A stretch of 64,000 nt of DNA, taken from contig CM041292.1 of NCBI GenBank assembly GCA_023052935.1, forward strand, positions 89,325,169 through 89,389,168. The letters run 5' to 3'. Positions 21,311 to 33,000 of the stretch are shown in pieces. The notes beneath the pieces were generated by a model. The model was not told the origin of the DNA, made no database searches, and saw only the letters and a list, made by a program, of their open reading frames with translations. Each line of letters begins with the position of its first letter. Position 1 is the first letter of the stretch. Source of the DNA: Piezodorus guildinii. Lineage: Eukaryota > Arthropoda > Insecta > Hemiptera > Pentatomidae. The translations under genes were made by a program, and so were the position numbers.

Positions 21311-21619
21311 TTATATGTCGTATGTACTACTCTAATAAATAATGTAAGTGCTTTATACTACATTTATAAATAATGTAAGTATAAGCTTAATTGTTTTTTC
21401 AATGTTTTTATTTTGTCCTAGACACAAGGTTCTGTATTTGTATACTACTATTACTGAAATTCCTTGAATGAAAGTTGCATTTATTTCGTTTTTCTCTCTT
21501 TAATTCTTAATCCATCTAGCACCAGATAATAACGCTGCTAAGACTGAGACTGCAATCCATTAAGTTTTGATCCAAATAAGATTAATCGTGGTAGAGTTAA
21601 TCGTGTTTTCACTACGACC
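21311..21619. other. AT-rich stretch upstream of the candidate exon
   Basis: Short direct duplication (aaataatgtaagt twice, near 21338 and 21368). No independent gene is supported. It may include 5' UTR of the candidate gene. Confidence 0.4.
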
Positions 21620-24600
21620 ATGACCGCAGGCACAACTAATATAACTGGATGCTCCCGGGCTTGTTACAACTTTCTCAAGTCAATGAACCATCTTGAAGAA
21701 GGTCACTCAGAGACCTTCAGGTCTCAGCTTAGTAAGGTAATCTTCATTCTATCAGGTCAAGCTTCACCCATTTAGCCTGCCTATCATTAAATGATTTATC
21801 TTTTGTTTGGTGTGAATTTGATAAATTATAGGGTATCAAAACAAGATTTGTACTGGGATAGAACCATTAATTACAAACGTATATTAATTATTTAAATTTT
21901 AAATTGAACACGTTTTATAATCATACATTCATGTTTAGGCTACCAGATTTATTTAAATCAATTTTTTTTCGCTGCTTGCTACCCATGGTTGAGGAATATA
22001 AAGGTTTTTTTTTTGTTACTTACGAAAGGTTTCGTACACATAGATAGTTGTTGCTGTTGCCGTCATAAACCGTCTAACGGTCATTATAACACTTAGTATA
22101 ATACTAACAATAACAATAATTATAATACTTAATTTTAAAAATTCCATGGTATAAATTAAAACAAGGCATTTAAAAAAAAAAAACCTGTACCACTACAACC
22201 CATGAAGGCTCTTGGGCTCAGTACATATAGATATTTGTACTGTTTCAAGGCCAACGGCAGTGCAATGAGGTGATTAGGCCTTAATCGCGCTCAGCCGCCA
22301 GGTTTTTCCCCATTTATGTTGGGTACCCAATTTAAAGAGGCTGGGTCTGCCCCAGGAGGGTCTCCATACCCTAGGGTCGCCCCCCCCCCTCCCCGACTGA
22401 ATTAACAGAATAAATAATATTCTGCCATAGCCGGGATTCGAACCCAGGACCCGGAGCACAGCAGACTAGCGCTCTATCCACTAGACCACGCCGCTCCCTA
22501 AAACAAGGCATTTAAGCATTGTCAAATGACCGTCTGGAGAAAGTTACCATAAATTATATATAAGTATAAATATTAAAGTAAACAACCAACATCTAACCTT
22601 TATACAAATTAAACTCATCCTGGACCTAAACATAATTAGCAAAATAGTTATCCTAGCAAAAGGAAACAATCATAAAAAAATCTGGTGCAACACACGACTT
22701 TTACTTACCTCCGTTGTTAAAATCGAATACAGCCAGAGTTAAAAAAATTGAAACTAATAAAGAATCAGTTAGTTTTATCGGCTTTCCATCACTCTGTTTT
22801 TACATTTAGAATCTTGTGTATAAGATAATATTTTTTCTAAAATCTTTAGCTTTCCAACAGTATATTATACATGTATATTACTGTTATTATGTCCAAAAAC
22901 TAAAAATTGCATTAAAAAAATATTCCTGCAGTTTTCTCCTTTAGTTGGATATCGAATTCCTTCATCACATATATTTATCTGTTTTTTATCCATGGTAATA
23001 TGAAGATATGATTATTTTTATAGAATCTACAAAATTAAAAGTACTTTAGAAGAAGAAATTTTAAAATATCGGCATTTAAGCCCTGTGAGACTATTCAATC
23101 AGAATGAAACCTACATGATATTAAAGCCAATCAAATTTTACATCGATATAGCGAGATTAAACAAAACCGTTTTTTGGAAAATTGTTAGAGCCATGTTAGA
23201 GAAAATTGTAAAACGGTGCAAAATTTATAGTATAAAGTGGCTCTGCTGATTACCTGATTTTGATGAAAAAATTTCTGTAACATCTCGGGCGTACAGTTGT
23301 CTCAAATATGAAATTTCAGTTTCATAAGACTTTTTGTTTTCTCACTGGAGTTTCCATATGCGGACAAAAACACACAGAGACATTTTTGCGGGACTTGGTC
23401 ATTTGGACTCAGGGGATCCTAAAACGAGTATTTCCGTTGAAAACTCAAATTCGTAAATTTTCATGATCGCAATATTTTCCCTTACTATGTAGTAAATAAG
23501 GAAAAAAATAGTTATAATAAACTTAATACTATTTACTAGCCTATGTTTATTTACATACGTGTTTTTTTTTCTCTAAATACAAACTCCATTACCTAAGATA
23601 TTATTCACATAACTTTTTTAATTTGCTGTAAATTAATTCATTTACCGGCCTGTCACTGTAAGTCTAAGCCGTTTTACGAAACTTTATCAACGCACGAATT
23701 TTTTTATCATTTAATTGTTCGAAAGTTCAGCTATTGTTAAGGTTTTTTTTTGTGAAAACATCTCATTCTGAACACAGACATTATGGGCCACACCGCTATA
23801 AAACGAAATGTTTTTTCTATTTCGTTTCTATTAAAGAGAGAACATTTTTGGACATCGCCTTAGTTTAATATTTAATAATTTACATCCTTTAGTTCCATAT
23901 CATTAGATAATCAGTTGTCAACAATTGAGACGTTTAATTCTAAAGGTCCAAAAGGTACTATATCCACTTTGGACAATTTTACAGGAAACGCAAAAATCTT
24001 TCATTTATTTATTACTGGATCATTTACTTGATTCGTTTTTATTAAAACCTAAAGTTAATTTTTTATTCTATTAACAACTTATTTTTTCAAATTATTGCAC
24101 TTTTCCTATGAATTTTTATCAATATCATATGGATACATTATATAGATTTCAGAAAGAATTAAAAAGGATATAGTACTTTTTAGAAGAATATAGCACTAGA
24201 TAACAGTCATAATACCCTTCCTCGTACATTACTCATAACTAACGTCTTTATAATGTTAATTACTAAGTTATGTATATTTCCCTATTCTCACCCTGAGAAA
24301 TATCTTCACTTGTTGGTTAAGTAGATTTTATTGTCTATTCATCATAAAGAAAGAGTATATTCCAAGGGCCTTTTATTTATTTTTGGTAATATAATAAGAA
24401 AGTATGTAATTATGAAAACGAGAGCAGAAGCGACGCAGTTAAGTTGTTTAAAACAACCTTAAAACGGATAATTAGGTTAAAACCATTTATAAAAATAACA
24501 ACGGCGATTCAAGGAGTGCTTAATGAACCAATAAAAATTCATAAAATGAAGAAAGCAATAAATTGTTGGTGATATATTACAGGATTAGAAGCTTCCACTG

Positions 24601-25235
24601 TCCAATAGGAAATATAGTACTTTTTGGATGGAAATGAAAGAAAAGGCTATCTGTTTACAGCACGTTTTGTAAGGAAATGTTTTTGGTACCTATTGGGATA
24701 AAATTAAGTGTGAATTTAGTACCATTTGGAATGAAATGTGATTTTTAAATACGCTTTTAAAGGATTTATATGTTTTTAGATAAAATCTTATGACAGATTC
24801 AGATAAAACTAAACCATTAGTATAAAAACATGTCAAAATATCCATTTCGAAAAAAATGTTTTTTTAGTACCTTTTGGAAATCAACGTCTCAATTATAAAT
24901 ATTTAAGTTAAACTTTAATTACTTTCATTATTTAGATACTTTCGCCAGAAAGAAATAGCACCAACATTTTCATTAGAAATTAATTTTTATTAAATTAAAA
25001 CGATTAGGAAAGAAAATTAAAAAATTAAATTAATATTAACATTTCGTAGGAAGCATAACATAAGCATAAGTATCCGACGAAAGAGGTTGAAAACAATACG
25101 TTATTTCCCTAGGCATCAACTGTCACGACAGTCGGAAGTGTTGATACGGATGAGGAAAGAGGACTAGACCGACCGGCTGAAAGTAAACCGCGGTCAGCGC
25201 ACCCAGTGAAAGGACAAGAGAACCTTTCTACTTAA
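21620..25235 (+). CDS. Candidate two-exon gene encoding a short protein (speculative)
   Basis: Join of 21620-21736 (39 codons, ATG to a donor AAG|GTAATC) and 25113-25235 (40 codons plus stop, after a pyrimidine-rich acceptor ending CCCTAG). Both junctions are phase 0. The first exon could start at a strong acceptor near 21518 (ctctctttaattcttaatcc, then atctag), making its first ~100 bases 5' UTR. The N-terminal part contains TGCSRACYNFLKSMNHLEE. The C-terminal part is hydrophilic (VDTDEERGLDRPAESKPRS). I do not recognise the family. Both segments are more GC-rich than their surroundings. The intron holds a SINE A and a family D copy. No poly(A) signal was found nearby. Short exons like these can arise by chance. 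Confidence 0.3.
22157..22515 (-). mobile_element. SINE A, full length, 17-bp target-site duplication
   Basis: The best SINE A copy. The 17-mer taaaacaaggcatttaa occurs at 22157-22173 and 22499-22515. On the minus strand the element starts exactly at 22498 with gggagcggcgtggtctagtg, has A-box and B-box-like segments, and runs about 317 bases to gtagtggtacagg followed by about 10-12 T (A on the plus strand, 22172-22183). It defines both ends of the family. It contains a C-run expansion at 22380-22392. Confidence 0.9.
22678..23500 (+). repeat. Repeat family D, slightly shortened copy
   Basis: Starts with aaatctggtgcaacacacga and ttacttacctccgttgtt, and ends catgatcgcaatattttccc then ttactatgtagtaaataagg, a small hairpin. 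About 200 bases shorter than other copies near the 5' side. Confidence 0.8.
23501..25112. other. AT-rich stretch with recurring GTACYTTTTGGA-like motif
   Basis: No gene recognised. A short motif around agtaccttttgga or close variants recurs near 24170, 24612, 24684, 24718 and 24862, and inverted near 23946. Its meaning is unknown. Confidence 0.4.
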
Positions 25236-25519
25236 CGACTTGCCCAGTATGTAATCCTACTCATTCTTCTTCGCCTGTCGTTTACAAGTATAATAGCTCC
25301 GTCCTTATGCCCATAACGAGCCTCCCTCTACCATAGCCTTCCTTACCTTAGAATTTCCTTGCGTAACAAATTCTGTGATCGCGGCAATGAACTCTGTTGA
25401 TGCGTTTTACACAATTCTGGAAACGTTTTGGGTTGAAGCATTAGAAGAAAAATACCAAATACATTTCGTCTAAGACATATGAAATGACCTTTTAGCTCAA
25501 AAATATTAAGAAATGTTAA
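25236..25519. other. Possible 3' UTR of the candidate gene
   Basis: Less AT-rich than the surroundings up to ~25450, without an open frame of note or AATAAA. Role uncertain. Confidence 0.25.
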
Positions 25520-26385
25520 AAGATGTAAGTATTGCGATCGTGAAAATTTTATTGTATTTCACCGAAAATACACGGTTTAGGGTTCCCTAGTTCTGAAGTT
25601 CCACAAAAAAGTCTGAGTGTGTGTGTATAATAGGTCTATCAAGAAGAAGAAATGTCGTGCCAAAATAGAAATTTCATATTTAAGACAACTATACTTCCGA
25701 GATGTTATAGCAACTTTTTTTTATCAAATACGGTTAGCCAGAAGAGCCACTTTATACCAAGCATTAATCACTTTTTAACGATTTTCTCAAAAACGGCTCT
25801 AAAGATTTTTATTAAACTATTTTTGTATAAATTAAGGGGCTTTATGTAGTATGTTTGTTTATTTATTTAACGTCACTTTATGCTGCTGTGGTTAATCGGA
25901 CGTTGTTACTGTGGGAGTCCTAAATTTTGCCTATCCAGGTTTTATTAGGATAGGAATCTTTAAGGAGTACTTGAAATCGCAGAGGCTCAATATGTAAATC
26001 GATATGTGATCGAAAAAACAATATGTTGATAGAAAGAAGAAAATAAAACACATGTTTTTAATGATGTTATTCCATGTTTCAGATTGTTCGATATAGAAAA
26101 ATTGTGTAATTGTTAGCAAATAAAGTTCAGAGAGAATTGTGAATATTTGTAAATTGTGAAATACACAACAATTGGGACCACCTTTTAACGTCGCCTCGGA
26201 AGGACGGCATAACTAAGGAGTTTTTACTCCCATTAAAAAATCCTAGAGCCACCTGCGGGTTTGAACCCGGGACCTTTGGTATAGGAGGCTGTTATGCTAA
26301 CCACCATGCTACAGGTAACCCCTTATTATATAGGTAGCTTTATGTAGGTTTCATTCTGATTGAATTAGTCTCACAAAACTGAAAT
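25520..26385 (-). repeat. Repeat family D, split by SINE B and truncated
   Basis: Minus-oriented copy from gtattgcgatcgtgaaaatt through tcatatttaagacaactata up to gggctttatgtag, interrupted by SINE B, then resuming gtttcattctgattgaatta. It loses register near 26385, where a second copy begins. Confidence 0.75.
25839..26347 (-). mobile_element. SINE B insertion with 11-bp target-site duplication and a nested insert
   Basis: The 11-mer gctttatgtag lies at 25839-25849 and 26337-26347. The minus-oriented SINE B has its tail at the left (tttgtttatttatttaacgt), its body, and a head with a B box (gggtttgaacccgggacctt) and A-box region near 26300-26325. Between about 25990 and 26172 an unrelated ~183-base AT-rich segment interrupts the body; its origin is unknown. 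Confidence 0.82.
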
Positions 26386-27335
26386 GCTGAAAATTTTATA
26401 TGTAAGTCAACTATTCGCCAAGATGTTACATCAAGTTTTTCACCGTAATTAGCTGACCGGAACTGCTATTCTATGTATTTTGCATTCTTTTATGATTTTC
26501 TTTAATACAGATCAAACGATTTTGATTAAACTCACTATATCGATATCAAATTTAACTGGCTTGAATATCATCTAGGTTTCAATCTAATTGAAATAGTCTG
26601 ACATGGCTTGAATTGTGATATTCAAAATTCTCTTCCTCTAAAGTAACCTTAATTTTGTAGATTTGAAAATTTTAACCATTTCATCTGATTAGCATTGATA
26701 AACAATAACTAAATATTCTTGTTGAATCATTGGCGTAACCATCTAAAGGAAAAATGAGCGAAAATATTTGTTAATGTAATTTTTGTTCTTTTTCTTTTTT
26801 TTTTAAATAAGAACAGTAACCGCATGATATACCGTTGGAATCTAAAGGTAGAAATGTGGAAAAAAAAAATTGAAAATGTATGTCCAATATGTCCAAGTGA
26901 TTGATAAGTATGCTGTGTTATATAAGCAACCCGATGTATTTGGGCAGCATTGCCAAATAAATAGAGCATTTCTCTCTAGAAATAATAAAAAAAATATTAT
27001 GTTATACACAAAGATGTCGAAGCTCCATTTTACTTTCACTTCGTATATATTTCATATCTAACTCTATTTAAAAACTCTTTTGTATTAAATTTTTGTTTGA
27101 TTTATATTTTATGTAATTTTATAACTGTATATACAATAAATACAACCTGTAAAAGTGCTGAATTAAAATAAATGACGTGAAAAGACTAGTGAAGAAACTA
27201 ATCAGCGGTAGAACTTCAAGTTAGTATATCCCGATTATATCTTTTCAATCGCCTCGGAGGATTATAAAAATTCTTAAATTTATTTAAACAACGAATGTAA
27301 GTTAAAATCGTATGTTGCACGCACCTGATTTTTTT
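26386..27335 (-). repeat. Repeat family D, near full length
   Basis: Minus-oriented. Begins inside the family at atatgtaagtcaactattcg, keeps the tgattaaactcactatatcg and tcctctaaagtaaccttaa landmarks, and ends aacaacgaatgtaagttaaa, then gttgcacgcacctgattttt. A small LINE 3'-end scrap appears to be embedded at 27050-27265. Confidence 0.72.
27050..27265 (-). pseudogene. Tiny LINE 3'-end scrap
   Basis: On the minus strand, 27216-27265 encodes NPPRRLKRYNRDIL, the signature C-terminus of the Jockey-type LINEs here, followed by AT-rich sequence that may be its 3' UTR. Only the last few codons survive. Confidence 0.5.
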
Positions 27336-27910
27336 GTTAAAAGAATCTACTTCGACAGTCATTGACGCTTTGATATTCTTGCTTAAATTTTTAGATGTAG
27401 ACAAATTGTCTGTAATATTTTCAATTTAACTCACTATGATCTTAATTAACTCTACTCATTTATTTCATTAAATTATTTTCTAACGTTTTAGCCTTTAGGC
27501 TGTTTTCAAAACACAACTTTATATAGCAATTTAAATAACATATTTAGTGAAATTACATTAATAGCAAGGGATATTTACACTATCAAAGGTTATATTATGT
27601 TTTTTGAATATTCGATTTACTAGTCTAGTTCACTGAGTAGTGTCTGTAATTGGATGAAGCTGATTTTCGCAAAATATGCTAGGTGAAAATTTACAGTTGC
27701 CTATACGGTTCTCATCTTAATTTTTTATTGCTTGCTATTTATTCATATAACTTTGATTTGATTTCTCTAAATTTTCTTATTTCTTTAAAAATTCCAACTC
27801 CATATTACTTTCCCATCCTTCTACAGTGTCAATTTCGGGTTAATAACTTTAGGTCATTCTTTTCTTTGGCAATGAATGCAGCCAAGTCTGAATTTTCGTG
27901 ATACCATTGT
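27336..27910. other. AT-rich non-coding stretch
   Basis: No gene is supported; a 72-codon open frame at 27683-27901 is Leu/Ile/Phe-rich and looks incidental. Confidence 0.45.
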
Positions 27911-27922
27911 AAGAATTATAAA

Positions 27923-28423
27923 CCCCGTAGGGGGAAGTGGATTAGCCACTTTTCAGGGGTTTGGACGTCCCTGCGGCCCCAGTCTAACACACACATTCCT
28001 CTGACATTGGATACACTTACAGTCTTAGGTTCTCACTCAACCACCTCAACACACTTGAGTCCGTCTTCGCGGGTGGTGCGCTGGCTGTTCCCGGGGTCTC
28101 GGGGAAACGGGCTGCAGAGGGTACAGAGTTAAAACGGTGGGCACCACCGGCTGCCCGGTAGCTGACTGGGCCTGAACCCACTGTTAGCCACGGTGGGAAG
28201 CTGCCTAGAGTAACGGGCGAAAATCCGAGGCGTACCCGCGGAGCCGGGTGGCACCCGGTATTGAGTCCCGCGGGTGCGTTAAGGGGGAACGCTCGAGGCC
28301 ACTGCAGCTGTCAGTGGAACCGAATTTGCTCCGGGGGCTCATCTGTGAACGCGTTGGGACGGACTCTTGAACTCATACACCTTCAACACACCATAGATGT
28401 ACACACTTTTTTTTTTTTCTAAT
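27923..28423 (+). promoter_or_regulatory. GC-rich 5' UTR (putative internal promoter) of the I-group LINE
   Basis: About 500 bases of markedly high GC with several short inverted motifs (ccccgtagggggaagtgg at the start; cgcgggtgcgttaaggggg near 28270). LINEs of this type normally carry an internal RNA polymerase II promoter at the extreme 5' end; that role is inferred. No ORF. A T run (28409-28419) precedes the ORF1 ATG. Confidence 0.5.
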
Positions 28424-30094
28424 ATGATGAACGTCCCAGATAAAAATACAGCGCTTCAGGTGCACAGCGCGCAAGTAGAGCAGCTCAGCTCAACTCCCTT
28501 TACCCAATCCAACATCGAGACCTCCCAAGCTCATTTCGTGGAGGATGTCCCGTCCTATCAAGAACTCTCCCTCACAATGGAATCACATAGCAGCGATGCT
28601 ACACTCGTACCTCTACCATTAACCTCAACTTCATCCCAATCTCCTTCCACTTCTCTTCAACCGCCAAACTCTCACGGGCAAATAGAAAATACAGTCCCGT
28701 TTCGAACTAAGTGGTTTCCGTGCTATATGGTGATGACTCTGGCCGAAAATGACCAACGGAAAACATTTGCCTCATACAGCCCATTTAAAGTGGCAAAATC
28801 TGTCAAATCTTGGAGTCCAGGAACTTCACTGAAATTCCTCAAAAACGGATCAGCAATGTTAAGTGTAAACAATAAAAAAGACCTGGCTAATCTACAACGA
28901 TTTAAAATCTACGATGGTGTAGCAGTAGAAATTCTGCCCCATAAAACTCTAAACCACACTAGAGGTGTCATTCGCGCAAACGAGCTGCTTTATTGTTCCG
29001 AGGAGGAACTGATGGAGGAACTTGCTCCAATGGGTTTAGTGGAAGCTCGGCGAATTCACCGAACCATAAATGGCATCAGAACCCCCAACAGCCACAGTAA
29101 TCCTTAAGTTTCTCCGACCAACTGTTCCAGAAAGGATTCAACTAGATTTTCTAACACTACGGGTCCGTCCATATGAACCTAATTCGATTCAGTGCCGGTC
29201 TTGTTACCGATTAAACAATACCAAAGCAACCTGTATGACTGTAGCTTGTGGCGTATGTGCTGAGGAGCACTCCGTTGACACATGTTCAAGTCGACCGAAG
29301 TGTGTAAACTGCTTAGGTCCACACCCTGCCTTTAGCAGAAACTGTCCTGTTTACGCCAAAGATAAGGCAATCGAACAAATTCGAGAGACCGACAAGGTCT
29401 CCTACAAGAGGGCAGAGCAGATATATAAAAGATTCACTCCCCCTAAGCCTGACGTTTCATTCTCTCAGGCACTGAGAGCAGATCCCAACTCTAATTCGGG
29501 ACTCCTCCTGAGGTCGCATCCCAAGTGGCTCGTTCTGCTGTTCCACCAGTCTCCGATGCTCCACTTCTGACTGCAAAGGTGGGCTCGGCGACACCACCTA
29601 ATGAGGCTGAATCCCTACTTCCGTCGACAGTCCCTAAGCACACATCAACCAAGCAGCTGTCACAACTTGCAGGGCTTATAGACACTATCTCCTGCCGGTT
29701 GTTAGCACTGGAGTGGCACATATTACCAGGTGATACAATTCCAATTCAGCCGCCGCTTTCCGCAGGCACTATAACTCCCTCAGCGCAATACTCCCGAGAT
29801 ACCAGTTCATCCGCTGATGTAGTTCATACTCCGTCATCCTGGGATCTTCACACTATGACTGAACCACCTCCTCGAAACATTTCAACTCGCAAACAGAGTG
29901 AAAAATCATCCGTCTCTTCCGCAGGTGGACATAGAAATCCTAAACGTCCAGCATCCCGCCTATCGGCTGGAAATGATTTACCCAACTTTGAATCAAATCC
30001 TGGATCCTCTGCTTCGACGAAGCCGCCTCAGAATAAGCGGCAGACAAAGGTCGAGAAAAAGGCTCCTAGGACAAAAAATCCTTCTGATAAATGA
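28424..30094 (+). pseudogene. I-group LINE ORF1, two compensating frameshifts
   Basis: The chosen start is the ATGATGAAC at 28424, after a T run. The N-terminal region is Ser/Thr/Pro-rich, then a conserved ORF1 core (KWFPCYMVM, then HTRGVIRANELLYCSEEEL) and CCHC-type knuckles (CRSCYRLNNTKATC, CGVCAEEHSVDTC, CVNCLGPHPAFSRNC). An extra C in the C run near 29085 shifts the frame, and a second indel near 29500 restores it, so the C-terminal half (to ~30094) reads in the original frame. The protein would bind LINE RNA. Its TGA overlaps the ORF2 ATG as ATGA. Confidence 0.85.
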
Positions 30095-33000
30095 CAATAT
30101 CCTCACGTGAACTACGGTTTCTGCAATGGAATGTAAATGGGATTTAAGTAAGGAAACCTGACCTCGAAATCCTCCTTCGTAATAGCCAAAGTGACGTTGT
30201 CTGTATACAGGAGACGCACTTGAAAACCTCAGAAATATTCAAGATAGGTGGTACAGCGTAGTGAGGAAAGATTTTACGACTGGACTGGACTGATAGCCTG
30301 CGGTGGTGTTTGCATCTTAATAAAAAATGATATTCCTTTCCTCCCGGTCCAAATCAACAGTAATCTCCAGGTAGTTGCCCTTAGAATTCTGGCATGCCCA
30401 TTTACCTCCCTCCAGGAACTCACGTCACGATCCAGCAGCTCGAACAGTTATGTCAACAGCTTCTATCGCCACTTTTTCTTCTAGGGGACTTTAATGCTCA
30501 TAATCAAGCCTGGGGCAGTAAACTAAATGACATTCGATCTGAAACAATAATACAGATTATGGACACCCTTAGTCTCAACTTGCTTAATAACGGTAACCCC
30601 ACTTATCAGTGTCCCCGATCTGGAGCCCAATCATGTATAGACTTGAGTCTATGTACTCCTAGCCTTCAGACTACTCTTGTCATGGGAAGTACTTAATGAC
30701 CCTCACGGCAGCGATCATTTCCCCGTATATATTCACACAGCTAGTAGAGTAGCCAACGTGGCGCGCCCAGGGTGCTGGCTGGTGAAGAAGGCTGATTGGT
30801 CGCTGTTCCAGGAGTCAGCTAAAATCTCTCAACTTGATGTGAACCTCGACGGGTTGGAGCTTATAAACAATTCGAGGCTGCATTACTTCGGGCCGCGGAA
30901 GTGGCCATCCCTTATCGAAAACCGAGCATGATCTCAATGCAGCCAGTCCCTTGGTGGACTGAGGAGTGCCGCTTGGCGGTACGCAAGAGAAAACAGGCCT
31001 TAAGGAAACTGTCTCACAAGCCCTCTCCACTCAACCTGGAAGCCTACAGAAATGCAAGGATTCATGCGCGTTACGTTATAAAAATGCAGAAAAAACGTGC
31101 CTGGATAAAATTTCTTGATAACATCAGTTCCAATACCCCTCTAGAACTGTTTTGGAACACGGTTAAGAAACTAAACGGTCGGTTAATACCTGGGCCCCCT
31201 AAGTTGCTTCAAATCAACCAAGAGGTCGTGTCAGACCCTCAGAGGATACTGATGCACTTGGACAGCACTTCTACGACGTATCGGCCTCACAAAATTACCC
31301 CCTACACTTCCAGCGGCTCAAGAACGACCGTGAAACAATTCCGTGCAATATATCTATTCCCTCCAGACGCAGCACAAGTACGGCTCTCAACCACCCCTTT
31401 TCGGAAGCTGAATTCCAGGTAGCACTAGCCTCGTGCAAAGAAGCATCCCCAGGGCCAGATGGCATTCACGCTAGTATGGTAACCAGCCTCTCAGCTAAGG
31501 AAAAAATTGCACTCCTTCATATCTTTAATAAGCTCTTTCTAGGAGAGCAATTTCCACTATCATGGAAGGATGCTATCCTGATCCCGATTCACAAGAAAAA
31601 TAAACCCCCCGATATTGTTCTAGTTACAGACCCATCTCTTTGACCAGCATTCTATGTAAAATTTACGAAAGGCTAATAGCCAATCGATTGCAGTGGTACC
31701 TAGAAACAGAAAATATGCTACCAGCCTGGCAGAGTGGATTCCGTAAAGGACGAAGCACTCAAGACAATCTTGTATTCCTCTCCTCAGAAATACAGCATTT
31801 GGAGAGCGCGAACGAGTGTTAGCTGTATTGCTTGACGTTGAAAAAGCCTTCGTTCGAGTTTGGAGATGGCTCATCATCTCCTCTCTACAGGAGTGTGGTA
31901 TTCATGGTCCTATTCTTTCCTTTATTCGGCATTACCTGCGAGACCGGTCGTTCAGAGTGCGTTGCGGAAATACAATGCCATCTCGTTTTGTTCAAGAGAA
32001 TGGTGTTCCCCAAGGAGTGTCCTTAGTCCTATTCTCTTTTGTTTAGCTTTTAATGGCGTCCTTGGTAATATTCACCCACCAGTCCAGGACTGCTATTTGC
32101 GGATGACCTATTGCTTTGTGTTCGAGGCAAACAAATTACGGAACTCACCAAATCGATGCAGTCTGCGCTCCATACTGTGGAGAACTGGTGTTCAAACAAC
32201 GGTTTTAAAATTTCCTCAGCCAAATCTACAGCAATCATCTTCGCGAAACGGGCAGCAAACATCTCTCAACCTTTATCTCTTTTAATTGACGGGCAAAGGA
32301 TAAACGTAGTAGAAAAGGTCAAGTACCTGGGGGTTACGTTTGACAGTCACCTATCCTGGGGCCCGCACATCTGTGAGGTAAAAGCCTCTTGTATACGAGC
32401 ACTCAACTTACTTCGGATGGTCACAAACACGGCTTGGGGGGGGGGGAGACCGTATGGCTATGCTAAGATTATTTAGAGTGGTTCTACGGAATAGGGTCGA
32501 ATACGGAGCATGTGCATACGGATCTGCCGATCCGACTCGTCTAAATGCGCTTAGAGTGATCATTACTACGGGGCTGAGGACAGCCATCGGCGCGTTTCAT
32601 TCTAGCCCCATTATCAGTCTCTTCGGTGAAGCCGGGGAGTTGCCATCCCATTATCGCCGACAACAAATGGAGGTTAAATACTTCCTTAAAGTTCTCGCCA
32701 ACCCTCATCACCCACAAAACCTCAATTTCTTCTTTCTTTGCGGGAACGACCGCTGATGCCCACTCTTGCCTCTCGGGTCCACGACGCGATTCTGCCTTTC
32801 CACCAGAGTTTGGAGCAGCTATACCCCATCGGGCCGTCCCCTATACCTCCCTGGTCCGTCCCTTCTATCCATTGTCAACTGTCTCTCACACGACTTCCAA
32901 AACTCACGACTCCACCAAAAGTATACCAGCAAGAATTTTTAGAGCTTATCCAAAGGTACCATAATGCTAATGTTTATTACACAGACGGCTCTCGGGGAGA

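Noticed and set aside
28397..28423. Upstream ATG at 28397 as the I-group LINE ORF1 start
   Set aside because: It would encode a phenylalanine-rich lead from a T homopolymer. The ATGATG at 28424 is the more natural start.
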